DNA of 64,000 bases, taken from contig OX637631.1 of NCBI GenBank assembly GCA_951802195.1, positions 682,001 through 746,000 on the forward strand, in the 5' to 3' direction. The notes beneath the pieces are model-generated. The model was not told the origin of the DNA. It saw nothing but the letters and a program-made list of their open reading frames with translations, and ran no database searches. Source of the DNA: Tausonia pullulans (taxonomy: Eukaryota > Basidiomycota > Tremellomycetes > Cystofilobasidiales > Mrakiaceae). Shown here piece after piece: positions 10,705 through 21,416 of this stretch (within the stretch, counting starts at the first letter, position 1; each line of letters opens with the position of its first letter). The translations under genes and the position numbers were made by a program.

Positions 10705-13700
10705 CTAGTCAAAGCTGATCCTTCGCCTTCTAGAAGGCATCATCGGCGCGCCAGCACGCCTCAACCCCTGGGGCATTTCGCTCTTCCTCCCCGCGCGGTT
10801 CTTGCTGCTGCTCGTGGTCTTCACACCAGCGCTGGCAAAGCTGACTCTTCTGCTGCCACCCGGCATGCTCTTCCTGGCTCCGCCAAGGACAGCGCTCCGC
10901 CCCGCGCCGCCAGGCGTGAGCGTCGACCGCTTCTTGAGGTCGGGTCGTCCCGGGGTGGAGGACGCCGCTGAGGGCCTGTGCGAGGAGAGGCGGTGGCCAG
11001 GGAGTTTCCTCGCGACGCGCTGCTTGAACTGTGGGCGATATGGCTGGGCAGCCGGGGCAGCAGGGGCGGTTGCCGGTTTGAAGGCGGAGGTAGGAGGAGG
11101 AACGGCGAAGGATGTGCGCTTCTTTGTCGTCGTGCTGGGGGCGTTGAGCGTCATTGAGGCGCTGGGGCTGAGAGGGGGCCGCGAGGAGGAGGCAGAGGAG
11201 GAGGTAAAGATGGGAAGAGGAGGGTAGATGTTGGGTGCTGTCGCGCTTGTCGACGCAAGATCGTGATTGACACCCGCCAGCGAGGGGAAGGACGAGACAG
11301 CTGCCGACAGCGGGGGCGTCGTCGGTGCCTTACGCGCCTTGGGAACGACTCGAGAAGAGCCGGACGAGCGACGAAGGGCAGCGACGGGCCGGGCAGGAGC
11401 CTGGATGGGTGTGGCGGCTCCCTCGGCTAGTGGGACAAGGACCGGCATCTTGCTGACAGAAGGAGTGGCGGCAGTAACCGTCTGGGACTTGACGTGGGAG
11501 TTGGCTTGCTGACGGGCGAGGGAGGAGGCCGTGGGCGCGTAAAGCGAGCTCGGTCGGCTTGAAGGCTTGGTCACCGGAGGACGAGAGGTACTGCTAGAAG
11601 CGCTCGCGGCAGCGGGCTTCAACGAGGAGGCCGAGGTCGACCGAGGGGCGCTGCTGCCAAAGGCTGCATAGGGACGCGATGCTACGTTCAGGGCAGTGGT
11701 AGGTGGTCGCGAGACGGCTTTGGAGACGAGCGCCGAAGGACGGGAGATGACCGGAGCAGGAGGAGCCTTGACAGAGATTGAGGCTGACGAGCCGACTTTG
11801 ACCGGGGCAGATTTCTTGCTGTTCAAGAGCATGCTCTTCTTATCCGACTCTGCAGGCCGGGTGCTGCGACTAAGCTTAGGAACGGAGCTGGACGAAGCGG
11901 TTGAGCTGGCCCCAATCGCTGGCTGCTGCTTCTGGGCGATCGACGAGGTGCTGGTCCCCATCAGTGCAGCGACACCCCGCTTGATGGTCGTGTGGAGGAA
12001 ACCAAAATGGGAGCTGGCCGCTTTGGCTAGGTCAGGAAGACGCCGCAACAATCAGTCAAAGAACATCTTGCTGAATGCAGCAGGGCGAAGACGCACGAGC
12101 TTTGACTGGGACGCCCTGAGAACTAAGCCTCTTTCCTCCTGCCTGAGCGAGCGAGCTTCTCCGAGCCTTCATGACCGCTTGCCGACGCTTGAACGCTGCT
12201 TTCTCCTCTGCCGCCTTCTTTTCGTCCTTCTTCTCCTCCTCAGCCTTCACCATCGACGGCGTTGGCGCGGCCGAAGCCACAGGCGCGGACTCAACCGACG
12301 ATGACAAAACTCCCTCAAACCCGACGCGAGTCCGCTTCGCCGCCGGCTGGCCTGCTTCTTCAGTCGCGGGGCCAGCAGCCGGATCCTCGCGCTCGCGCAT
12401 AATGGAGAGTGAGGAGCGGTAACGTGGGGTCGAAGATCCAACAAGTGATGGGCGGTGAACAACTGAAGTCGAGGGGCGTCGACGAGCTGGGGTGCCTCCA
12501 GCGCCGGCGGCGGCGAGAGAGGTTCGGGACGCTCGTTGGTGGGTTGAGGCCAAAGCCGTTGAGGTCGAGGTGGGAGCGACAGGCCGACGGTTGGAGTAGT
12601 GGTCCATTATCGACGTCATCCTGAGAGGTCAGTGGCAAAAGGATCAATTATCCTGTCAAGGAAAAAAAAAATTGCCCCAGGGAATGACCCACTTAGAGAA
12701 CTCCTTCTCATGCACCTCATCATACCTCCGCTTCCTGCCGTCCCCACTCCCCGCAGCCTTAGGCGAAGCCCACGATCCAGAAGGCGCCAGATCGCCTATT
12801 ATCCTCCCTCCCGCACCAACGCCTGCAAGACCTTTCTCATGCATGCGCCTCTGGAGCTCGGCGTCCATCTCAGCCTTAAAATCACGCACAGGCGCTGGCG
12901 CCGGGGAGGCTGTAGCAGCAGCAGCAGCAGCAGCGATGGTGGGTGTGACGAAGTCCGTGGCGGCAAGGGATTGCCTGCCTCCGAAGACGAACGGCGAGGA
13001 GCTGCCGACGACTGGGGTGACAGCGGGCTTAGCTCCCGGATCGGAAGTCGATGTGTTGGCGAGCGAGGGGAAGGTGCCTGGAATGGACGGCCGAGAGGGA
13101 AGGGCGCCCTTGGGATGGGTCGACGAAGTCGAGGAGATGCGGGGGGACTGGAAGACATTGGCGGGGATTCGAGCGGTCATCTTGGGAGGAGAGGACATCT
13201 CTTGAGACGATTCAGAACCGCTTGAGATGAGGCGTATTGTCGGGGTCTCCCCAGAGAGGGACGGACGGAGAGGTCGAGCGACACCAGCGACGGGGGAGGG
13301 AGGGACTTCTTGTACCGGCTCGACGACCAAGTCGACGTCCATGGCGCTGGTGATGGGAGGAGGGGACGCGGCTCGCTTCTTATTACGGGAAGAGGACGAA
13401 AGAAGGGACTTGAGCGTCTTGGATGCGGACCTCGAGAGGGAGGAATTACCTGGGATAACAGTTGAAGGTCGAAGCTCAACACGTCAGCGCGTCGTGTCTC
13501 GTCGCGTCGGCGCGTCGGATAGCCAGTCAATAGTCCACTTACCCCAAAGCCCAAACTCGCCCTCGACAGCTGTCCCCTCCTTGCTACTCTCAGTGCTCTT
13601 CCAGCTTCCCTCTTCAAAACCTTCCTCTACAGCCTCAAGCATCTCCCACGCCTCACTCTGTCGGGGGACAGAGGAGGACGGGGTGAACGAGCTGCCTCCC

Positions 13701-14129
13701 CCTCGCCCGGCTGCCGCGATAAAGTCGGCGATTTTGAAGGATGGATCGTCAAAGGCTTCTTTTGGGAGGGTCTCAGCGCTGGTCATTCAAGCAAGGCAAG
13801 AGGAGATGAAGTCAGGGAACGGGCGATGGGAAGGCGCGGGTAGAGAGAGGACCAACAAGGCTTGCAATCGCTCGATGAGCGCAACGTTCTAAAGGCAAAA
13901 CGTGTCATTACGCCATTACACGAGTCTATTGAGGAAGAAAGGATCGACGGACCTTGCCGGACGCCTTCTGGCCGTAGCGCTTGCAGAGCTGGGTGAGTTG
14001 CTTTCGAGGTACTGGAAGGCCGCGTCGTCGCTCGTCGTGAGCTTTGGAGTTTGCCGTGGTGGGAGCGGCGTTGAACTTACGAGAGTTGAGAGCCGGGCTA
14101 TTGAGGAGGACTGTGTGCGTTGTTGCCAT
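10705..14129 (-). CDS. SAP-domain, NuSAP-like basic protein (putative microtubule/chromosome protein)
   Basis: Reading down from ATG 14129: exon 1 gives MATTHTVLLNSPALNS. A GTAAGT...TTCCAG intron of 69 nt then joins it to LPRKQLTQLCKRYGQKASGK and, after a GTCCGT intron, NVALIERLQ. Together these form a SAP motif (DNA-binding helix-turn-helix) near residues 17-45. A long Ser/Pro/Ala-rich region follows. Across an intron with its donor near 12690 the frame reads HEKEFSKMTSIMDHYSNRR. As I remember it, vertebrate NuSAP reads HEAHFKEMESIDQYIERKK at the matching place, also downstream of an N-terminal SAP motif. The last exon starts near 12030 (HFGFLHTTIKRGVAAL) and runs to TAG at 10705-10707 through strongly basic sequence with RKTSF and KKRSTLTPGG-like motifs. 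NuSAP bundles spindle microtubules near chromosomes; the same role here is inference. Alternatives are another SAP-domain chromatin protein or a lineage-specific microtubule protein. Confidence 0.7.
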
Positions 14130-14410
14130 GTTGACTGACGGCTGGTATCTTAGCTTGAAGGGGAGAGGGGGTGGGGAGGTAATCGTAGTGGTTAAGGGAA
14201 AGGAAACAATGACATCCTCTGGGGGCTCAGACTAAGGCGAGAATGGCAGTCGCGTCACCGTCGGAGTTCTGCCCCTGTCTGTCATCGTTATCTGACTTTC
14301 TACTCCATGAATGATGAGAATTTTGGTTGACCTACACACGCAAAAGAGCGAGTATCACATATTGACTATTTCCCCCGCATAACCAGCTACAACATGACCG
14401 ATCCGCCCTT

Positions 14411-16180
14411 TAGACGAACATGCGGTACCCGAGCCAACCTCCAAACGCAACGATGCCCAGGATCTGCGCAGCCTTGCCGAACCAGACCTGGTTCTCGCCC
14501 TTCTGACCAGCCTTATCAATGGCAGCGATCTCCTTGTCGGTGAGCTTGATCGATGTAACAGCGAGATAACGCTTGAGGCGGTCCTCGCGGGAGGAAGTCG
14601 AGATGGGGATCAGGGTCTTGGCGATGATCCAGGCGACTGGGACCGGAGGTCGTCCATATCAGCGGAGTAGGAAGGAAGAGGGAAGGGAGGGCGACTGGGG
14701 GGACACACGAAGGACCTGCTCGGGCGCGAGCTTGTGTGCCTGTCGATAATTAAAGCAGGTAGCGTCAGAACCCATCGCAGCACCCCCATCCACTCCATCC
14801 ATCATAGTACCTCGGCAATGGCATTGACGGGTTTATCAACTGGCCCTCCAGGACGAGAAGTCAGGGGCTGCGAGAATCAAAGCGGTCCACCTCATCAGCT
14901 CGAAGTCAACCTCATCAAGGATGGGGCTAGACAAAACCGCACGGTGAGACCAGAGTAGGCCTCAGATCGGATGCCATGCTCGTTGCCAAAGTCGACAATC
15001 TTGATCTGTTTGCTGGCGACGTAACTGTCCGGAGCACGTCAGACGTCCTTGAGTCAGCTTGAAGTACAAGGGAAGCCGGCAGAGGGAGTCTGCGGAGCAG
15101 CTGACGGGTGGAAGAGGATCTGGTTGACGACAGGGACGACACGAGCCGACTTGAGGAGAACCTTGAGGTCGTCGACCTCGAAGTTGGATACTCCGATCGA
15201 CTTAACGAGACCCTCAGACTCTGAAGGGATAAACGAGAAACGAGCCCAACATAGCCAGTTAGCACAACAGTATTAGACTCTGTAAAGGCAGCAAGGAGGC
15301 GAAACGCACGGAGGGTCTCAAATTCAGCCCATGCGGCGGGGATATCGCCCTTGCAAAGCCGCGGATGGTGGATGAGGAGGAGGTCCACATACTTGAGGCC
15401 GAGCTTCTCGAGAGACTCGGTGAGGGACTGGCGAGGGCCTGCAATCGATGTCAGTCGAAGGGGCAACAGTATAATGAGTTGGATCGCATACCCTTGCCAT
15501 CGATGCCGGACCACTTGGTGGTTACCCAGATCGAGTCGCTTCCAGAGGGAGCATGCAGTGATGTCAGCAATGACGAAGAGCCTTCACGGTTGCTAGCTCG
15601 TTGGTCTCACCGGTCGAGGCCAGAGTCGCGGATTGCCTGGCCAGCCTGGACCTCGTTGCTGTATGGAGTGCATCAGGTGTCAGCGAGAGCAGCATTTGAG
15701 GGGAGCTACGAGCGGAATGGACCCACGCGTAGCTCTGAGCGGTGTCGATCTGCGCGCGTCGTTGTCGCCTCATTAGCGAGGTTGAGCTGATGCGGGGAAG
15801 GGAAAAAAGGAGTGCAAACATGATTGAAGCCAACATGGATGGCCGTGTCGACCTGAGCAGTGCAGACGTCTAAGAGAGGCAGGAAGAACCAGCCCGGTCA
15901 GCTCTCTGCCACGCTCAATTCAGATATTTGAAGCAGACGAGATGAACCCTGAGGGATCTTCCACGTTCCAAATCCAACGACTTCAGGGGGAGCGAGAGCC
16001 ATCATGGTCAGCGACGCGCGAGCCGATCTCTCATCCGACGAAGCGGGCGAGACAGGATCGAGGAGAGAGTAAGGAAGAGGGCTGACTGGGGATCTCGCGG
16101 CCGTCGTTGAGGGTGACGGTCGGGATCGAGGCGATATCCTCAAGGTCACGGGGGTTCTTCTCGTCAGAGTAGGAGGACAT
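14411..16180 (-). CDS. Aldo/keto reductase with C-terminal membrane segment
   Basis: NAD(P)H-dependent oxidoreductase of the aldo/keto reductase superfamily. The ATG at 16180 gives MSSYSDEKNPRDLEDIASIP, then VTLNDGREIP, the usual first strand. Down the - strand come VVGFGTWKIPQG, DTAQSYANE (catalytic Tyr), VTTKW (catalytic Lys), a YVDLLLIHHP block (catalytic His), VKSIGVSNFEVDDLKVLL, VVNQI and IPISTSSREDRLKRYLAV, split by about eight short introns. All four catalytic elements are visible. The tail after the barrel, KAAQILGIVAFGGWLGYRMF, is hydrophobic and could be a tail anchor, which is unusual for this family; the stop is TAA at 14411-14413. Substrate specificity cannot be read from the sequence. 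Its promoter is the purine-rich block above 16181. Confidence 0.87.
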
Positions 16181-17447
16181 GGTGAAGGAAAGTCGGCTGA
16201 TGGGGGCTGATGGAGGTTGAAGAAGAAAGGAGGCGGGCCCTTTGGTCTGGCCACGCCTTCGGCTTTGACCGTCGCTCACGAAGAAAGGCCGCGCGGTGCG
16301 GTGCCAGAATCGACGGAAACGGCTCCCATGTTTTGTCTTTGATGCCGATTGACGACAAATGAGGTCACGCCGCTGGCACTCATGGAACGAGAAACGAAAG
16401 AGACAGGCACAATCGGGAATCAATTGAAGATCCAAGCGAGAAATGGCGTTCCGAGTGAGATGGGCCAGCGGCCGACTCATTCGTCATCCAAACGTCAAAG
16501 AGCATACCGCGAATAAACATGGATTTTCAAAAGACAACTGGGAGAGGGAAAGGGTGACAAGATGCGACGAGGCCAAGCGTGGGATCCTCCGTTCAAGCAC
16601 ATTCCGAGACGCGACGAGCGCCGCGCATCGGAAAGATGGACGGAGTGTAAGGGCCAGACCCGCGCGATTGTGCAAGACTTTCCATGCGGGGACGGAAATG
16701 AAAAGCCCAGGAAGTGGGGGAACGGCGAGGAGGGCGTCGCGGTGAGAAAAGGGTGAGGTGAAAGAGCGGTGGTGATGGTGGTGGCAAGGAAGGAGTACAA
16801 GCAGGGGGTGTGTTGGGGGGTCAACGGAGGAGGGGCGAACAGGCGGTCGGAAGGGCACCGGGCGGCCGAAGGGCTTGGTCGATCAAGATGTTTTGAGGGA
16901 GGTGATACACGCGGGGTTGGTATGTGGAGTCGATGATGAGGGGGTGTTGGATGCAAGGGAGGTGTTGGCGGCCGACGAGAGAAAGGGCAGGCGCGGCGCG
17001 AGTGTGGCTCGCGCCGAAGGGGGGGGGGGGATCTGAACGCTACGGAGGTTGAAGGATCACGTCGCCGCAAAGGGAAAGGAGGGCAGACGTTCCAAGCCAA
17101 GGAGGAAATATGCCGAGGCCGCCGAGGGACGAAGGGGAAGAGAAGGGAGGAGAGGGGAGGAGGGGAGTGAAAAGAGGAGAGTGGAGAGATCAAAGTCGAA
17201 AGAACAAGTGGAAAACCGAGAGACGACAGGCGAGGCGAAGAAGAATCCGAGGCGAGAGAGCGAGCGAGCGAGCGAGTGGGCGAGGTACCGAGGAGTTCTT
17301 GGGAACAGACTCCAGGAGTGCCGAGGGAAGACATTTCAAGAGGCAAGAATTTACCTGGACACGTAAGACATGCATGGAAGGGTCAAAAGAAGGAGAGAGA
17401 GGTCAGTCAACTGGCCGAATTAGGTGCGAGGTAGAACGCGCGCCCAC
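16181..17447. other. Purine-rich (+) / pyrimidine-rich (-) intergenic block
   Basis: 1.27 kb with strong strand asymmetry, mostly A and G on the + strand, including a run of 12 G at 17019-17030 and a GAGC repeat near 17258-17276. Long open frames on the - strand (for example 16495-17346) reflect the scarcity of stop codons in pyrimidine-rich DNA and read as Ser/Pro/Leu low complexity, so no gene is called. The block is the promoter side of the aldo/keto reductase gene and the 3' flank of the next gene. Confidence 0.6.
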
Positions 17448-18239
17448 TCACCACTTGGAGCAGTCCTCGATGGCGGCCGCCCCACAGTTGGAGCAGACGC
17501 TCCAGAGGGACCGCTTGCCCGTCAAAGCGTTCGGCTCGCCAAGGATGACACGGGGAATCGTCGTGCAACCGGGTCTGACGGAAAAAGAGGAAGGATGAGG
17601 GAACAGAAGAATTCAGTCAGCCGGGTTCACCCGCGCGCGGCCGCATTCAGAGAGGCAGAGCAAGAACGCGCGCGACAGAGGGCACACCCGCCGCCAGCCC
17701 GCCCTGTCGTCGCGTGTCCCTCGCCAAAGAGAGGAGTACACACCCGTGTCCGGCGCGTCCGGCGGCTCCGAGCAGGCCAAAGTTGCCCTTGGTCTCCTCC
17801 GGGACTGCCCATGTCGGAAGAGCGTCCCCTCCAGGAAGACCGGGACCGCCCGTGGGGACCGTTCCAAAAGGGTACTGTTGGCCGCCCTGCCGGGGGTTGG
17901 AGAACGAGGCGGAAGCGGGCGTCGGCGGCTGAGACTCGTCGGCGGATGTCGATCCGCCTGAGACGGCGTCGTCGGTGTCCATGTCGCAATCGAACGACTG
18001 AGGCGGGGGAGCGCCGAAGGCAAAGCGGGTAGGGAGGGCGAGTGTCGGTCGAGAGACCTGTTGAGAAGCACGGCGGGAAGGAGTGTCAGCAATAGGCTAG
18101 GAGGATGGATGGACAGCTAGAGAGGCTCTGGACGGACCTTGGCCGTGGGCGAGGTGGGGGACGACGGCGTTGAAAGCGACTTGCGCTTCTGCTTGAGCGT
18201 CGACGGCGGGGGAGACGAGGAGGTGAAGGTCGACTGCAT
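17448..18239 (-). CDS. Uncharacterised 180-aa protein with C-terminal cysteine motif
   Basis: I do not recognise the family. Three exons (18138-18239, 17744-18057, 17448-17574) join into 180 codons. The first donor is GTCCGT. The start MQSTFTSSSPPPSTLKQKRK is basic and Ser-rich. The middle is acidic to Gly/Pro-rich (FDCDMDTDDAVSGG, then YPFGTVPTGGPGLPGGDALP). The C-terminal exon looks like the conserved part: PGCTTIPRVILGEPNALTGK, then VCSNCGAAAIEDCSKW. It carries C-x2-C plus two further cysteines, possibly a single zinc site. A donor-like GTGAGT overlaps the stop: reading through gives CSKW then TGA (17448-17450), and splicing to the acceptor near 17354 would also end at once with TAA, so the C-terminus is the same either way. 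Confidence 0.55.
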
Positions 18240-19191
18240 TTTGATGATGAGAGGGAGGGTGATTGTTGGATGAACGGGCGAGGAGTTGGGGTGAATGTAT
18301 GTGTGTGCAGGAAGTGAGTGACGGTGGGCGGTGGTGTGGTGGTTGTTGGGTGGAAAGGAGTGGAGATGGAAAGAACGGGGAGAAGAAGAGGGATAGGTGG
18401 CAGGGGGGGGAGTGGTGGTCGAAGCCTGGTTGCGGAAGCTGCTCGCCGCACGCCCTCGCTTTCGCGCGCCCGCGGGAGGAAGACCCAAATGGGCGAAGAC
18501 CCCAAATCGTGGACGGCGCGCAGTTTCATCATATATAATCCATTTCTTCGCCCAGCCGGGCCGGCGTCGAGCAGCCCGCCCGATGCAATCTCCCCTCTCT
18601 TCGGCCGGCTGCTGCCGCGCCTCTCCTCGTCTTACGTTTTCGACTCTACTTTTTACACCTGTCCTCATGGAAGGAAAGAGAAAGCAGCTGACCTGACTCT
18701 CGTGGAAAACTTCCAAGCAAACGGAACAAAGGACTCTTCCGGCGTGGCGCATCCACGGTGTCGCATAATATCCTGAGTCTTCGTCTTTCTCTCTATCTGG
18801 TGGGTCACTCTCGCTCTCTCGTATCAAGCTATAAGGCCAATTACCCCTCCCGAGATGGAGAGCAAGTGACTGGCTAGCGTTGAAGGAGCCTCAGTGTCGT
18901 CATCGTCGGTCACCCGCGGGGAGAGATCAGAGAGGTCGTGCATCAGTATCGATCCTCGACGGTCTCACAGGATACAGCATGAGGAAATGTGAATCAGGGT
19001 GGGAGGTCCATCTCGTTGGGGTTTCTTCAATCGCAGAGGCAAGAGGATAATCAGCCTGAGCGGGTTGAAGCGGAAATGGCCGGACTTGTCGAACACGGAA
19101 GTCCGTCCTCACTGGCCAAGAGCCCTCCCTCCCTCGTTCCCCCATCGTCCTCCATCCAACACTCACCGACCGTGCCCTCCCCTTCGCGGGG
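18240..19191. promoter_or_regulatory. Divergent intergenic region (17448 gene / PTC7-like gene)
   Basis: About 950 bp between two divergently transcribed genes, so it should hold both promoters. A TATATAATC string at about 18533-18541 could be a TATA-like element. The side next to 18239 is pyrimidine-rich in the sense of the - gene. No further gene is seen. Confidence 0.45.
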
Positions 19192-20902
19192 ATGTCGCTC
19201 AAGTCTGCCCTCCCCAAGGGCCGGGCCGTCACAAGGGTCAAGGCCCTCGAGACGCTCGGCTCCCAGGCCTTCCATCTGTCGCTGCCCGCTGCGTTTGTCG
19301 TCGCCCAGCGGCGGCGCCATCCTCAGCAACTTCTTCTTCTACCGCCCTCTTCCCCCTCCTCTTCTTCCCACTCCTCCTCTTCCTCTCCTCTCTCGTCCTC
19401 GGTGTCAGCATCGCCCTCCTCCTCCTCCTCCTCCGCCGCGGCCGCCACCCAATCGCAGATCCACCCCCACCCGAAGCCGGCGTGGTCCCGGCCTGCCGTC
19501 GCGCGTTGCCCCTCGCCGCCCGGCAAGAAGCGCTCGCTTCTCGTCGCCGTTGCGGGCCCTTCAGGTCTGGGTCCCGGAGTGTTCGCCCCTCCGAGACAGA
19601 CTCGCCGGCTCGCGTTCCACACGGGTGCGAGTGGAATTGGCAAGGCGAGGACAGCAGGTGGCAGCCCGCCGCAGAGGTTCCTCCTTAAGGATGAGGCGGC
19701 GACGGGCGAAGCCGGCCGGAGCGGGGATGAGGCGGCGACGGCCGGCGTCGTCTCGGTCGGCGAGGACGCGTACTTCGAGGGCGACCGGAGGGATGCATTG
19801 GGTGTGGGCGACGGCGTCGGCGGATGGGCGAGCACGGGAACTCCTGGAGCGAACGCTGGTAGGTCTTTCGACGACAAACGCTGGGCAACGCAACGGAGGG
19901 CTGAACAGGCGGACGGAAGGGCTGATGGTGCTTTCTCCTCCCTCTCTTTACAGGCCGCTTCTCTGCCCTCCTCATGTCAGCCATCGCAGACGAGGCTGAG
20001 TGCGAGGCCAATCTTCCCAAGGGCCCCGTCGACATCATGCAGGCTGGGTACGAACGCTGCATGCTTCAAGCCAGATCAGAGGTTCGTCGTCCCTCTGGTT
20101 GGAGCCGAGGGTCAGGGTCGAAGTCTCAGTCTGATGACCTGCTTGTTCACGCTCAACAGGGTCTTCAAGGCTCGTCCACCGCACTCCTTGCTCTTCTTCG
20201 GAGCGCGGGCGAACAAGACTACCTTCGTGTTGCGAGCGTGGGGGACTGTTGGCTCGGTGTCGTCCGCCAAGTCGGCCCTCATCTCCGCCGGCAGATTGTC
20301 TTTGAGACGCAGGAGCAACAACATCACGTGAGTACATCAACCTTGAAAGGGGTAGTGAGAAGAATCGATTGCCCTGACGCCGCCCTCGGCAACAGTTCAA
20401 CTGCCCGTTCCAGCTCGGAACCAACAAACTTTCGTCAACGCCTCATCAGCACGCCCAGGACTATACGTTCCCCGTCGAGCAGGGCGACATTGTCGTCCTC
20501 TGCTCCGATGGCCTTGTCGACAATCTTGTGCATTGCTCTTCTTCGCTCGTCTCCCCTCGTGTTCATTCCTCTGCATGTAGCTAACGCCACTCTCTTTCCT
20601 TCCATTCCCCAGTTCGAAAATGAGATCATTGCCGAAATCAACGCCGCCCCGCAACCGCTGGCCCCTCAGAGTCTCTCCGACAGGCTCTGTGCGAGGGCGA
20701 AGCTCGCCAGTGAGTCTCGGGCGGGCCAGCGGCCGTTTGGTGTCAAGGCTGCTAAGGCCGGCAAGCTCTTCAATGGTGGCAAGGTCGATGGTGGGTCTCG
20801 CCTGTTGGTGACATTGTCGAGAGGCTTCGCTAATGTCGTCATGTCGCAGACATTTCTGTCCTCGTCGCCATCATCGGTGGCTCAAGCCCGCCTCACCCTT
20901 GA
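19192..20902 (+). CDS. PTC7-type PP2C protein phosphatase
   Basis: Mn2+/Mg2+-dependent Ser/Thr phosphatase of the PP2C family, closest to yeast Ptc7 (mitochondrial; acts on coenzyme Q biosynthesis) by motif pattern. The ATG at 19192 opens a basic, Ser/Ala-rich N-terminus (MSLKSALPKGRAVTRVKALE) that could be a mitochondrial presequence, followed by serine tracts. The catalytic part begins with GEDAYFEG and LGVGDGVGGWAS (metal-binding Asp), then exon 2 (19954-20081) GRFSALLMSAIADEAE, exon 3 (20160-20327) GLQGSSTALLALL and RVASVGDCWLGVVR, exon 4 (from 20396) FNCPFQLGTNKLSS and GDIVVLCSDGLVDNL, and a last block DISVLVAIIGGSSPPHP ending TGA 20900-20902. The DGVGGW, GSSTA, GDC and SDGLVDN motifs are all present, so it should be active. 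Confidence 0.82.
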
Positions 20903-21416
20903 TAAAACACCTTTCCTCTAGCCTTCCTCTGTTTTAGTCATTAAAAATCACGGACCGGCTTTTCTCTCCAATCTCTTCACATCCACAATTTTCCCGGCCG
21001 TCTCATCAAAAGCCTGCGTCCTCTTCATTTTCCTGCTGTGTTGTGCCATCATTCTCTCCTTTCCGTCTTTCTTTTTTGGTCGCTCCTCATGCGAGTCATT
21101 CAGCTCTCTCTCTTTCCTTCTATTTCATGGCAATGATGACTCGATCTCTCGTCTTGCTTACCTCCTGGTCCGTTCCGCGGCTGAGATATCTTGAGCTCTG
21201 CTTCGGCCTCAATTTCCTCGTAAGGCGACTTGACCAGGGTTCGGCCATAAGCGAAATATCCCACGCGCGTTCACGCTTGCGCTTGGCAATACCCTGGCAG
21301 TTTGCTCTTTCTCCTTTCCTGTTTCCCAACGATCATTCTCCTCCCTCCCTTTTGTCAACCTCTCTCTTGACTCCTCCTTCTCTCTACACCGAATTCCGCT
21401 TTCTCAATCGCTCGCT
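20903..21416. other. Intergenic region / promoter of ABCC gene
   Basis: About 510 bp, pyrimidine-rich on the + strand, especially in the last 120 bases before the ATG at 21417 (CTCCTCCCTCCC, then TCTCTCTTGACTCC). No gene is seen. Confidence 0.55.

Noticed and set aside
16495-17346. 283-codon - strand open frame
   Set aside because: Pyrimidine-rich DNA rarely forms stop codons; the product is Ser/Pro/Leu low complexity and has no motif.
19323-19877. 184-codon - strand frame with acidic repeats
   Set aside because: It is the complement of the Ser-coding TCC/TCT tract in the PTC7-like N-terminus.
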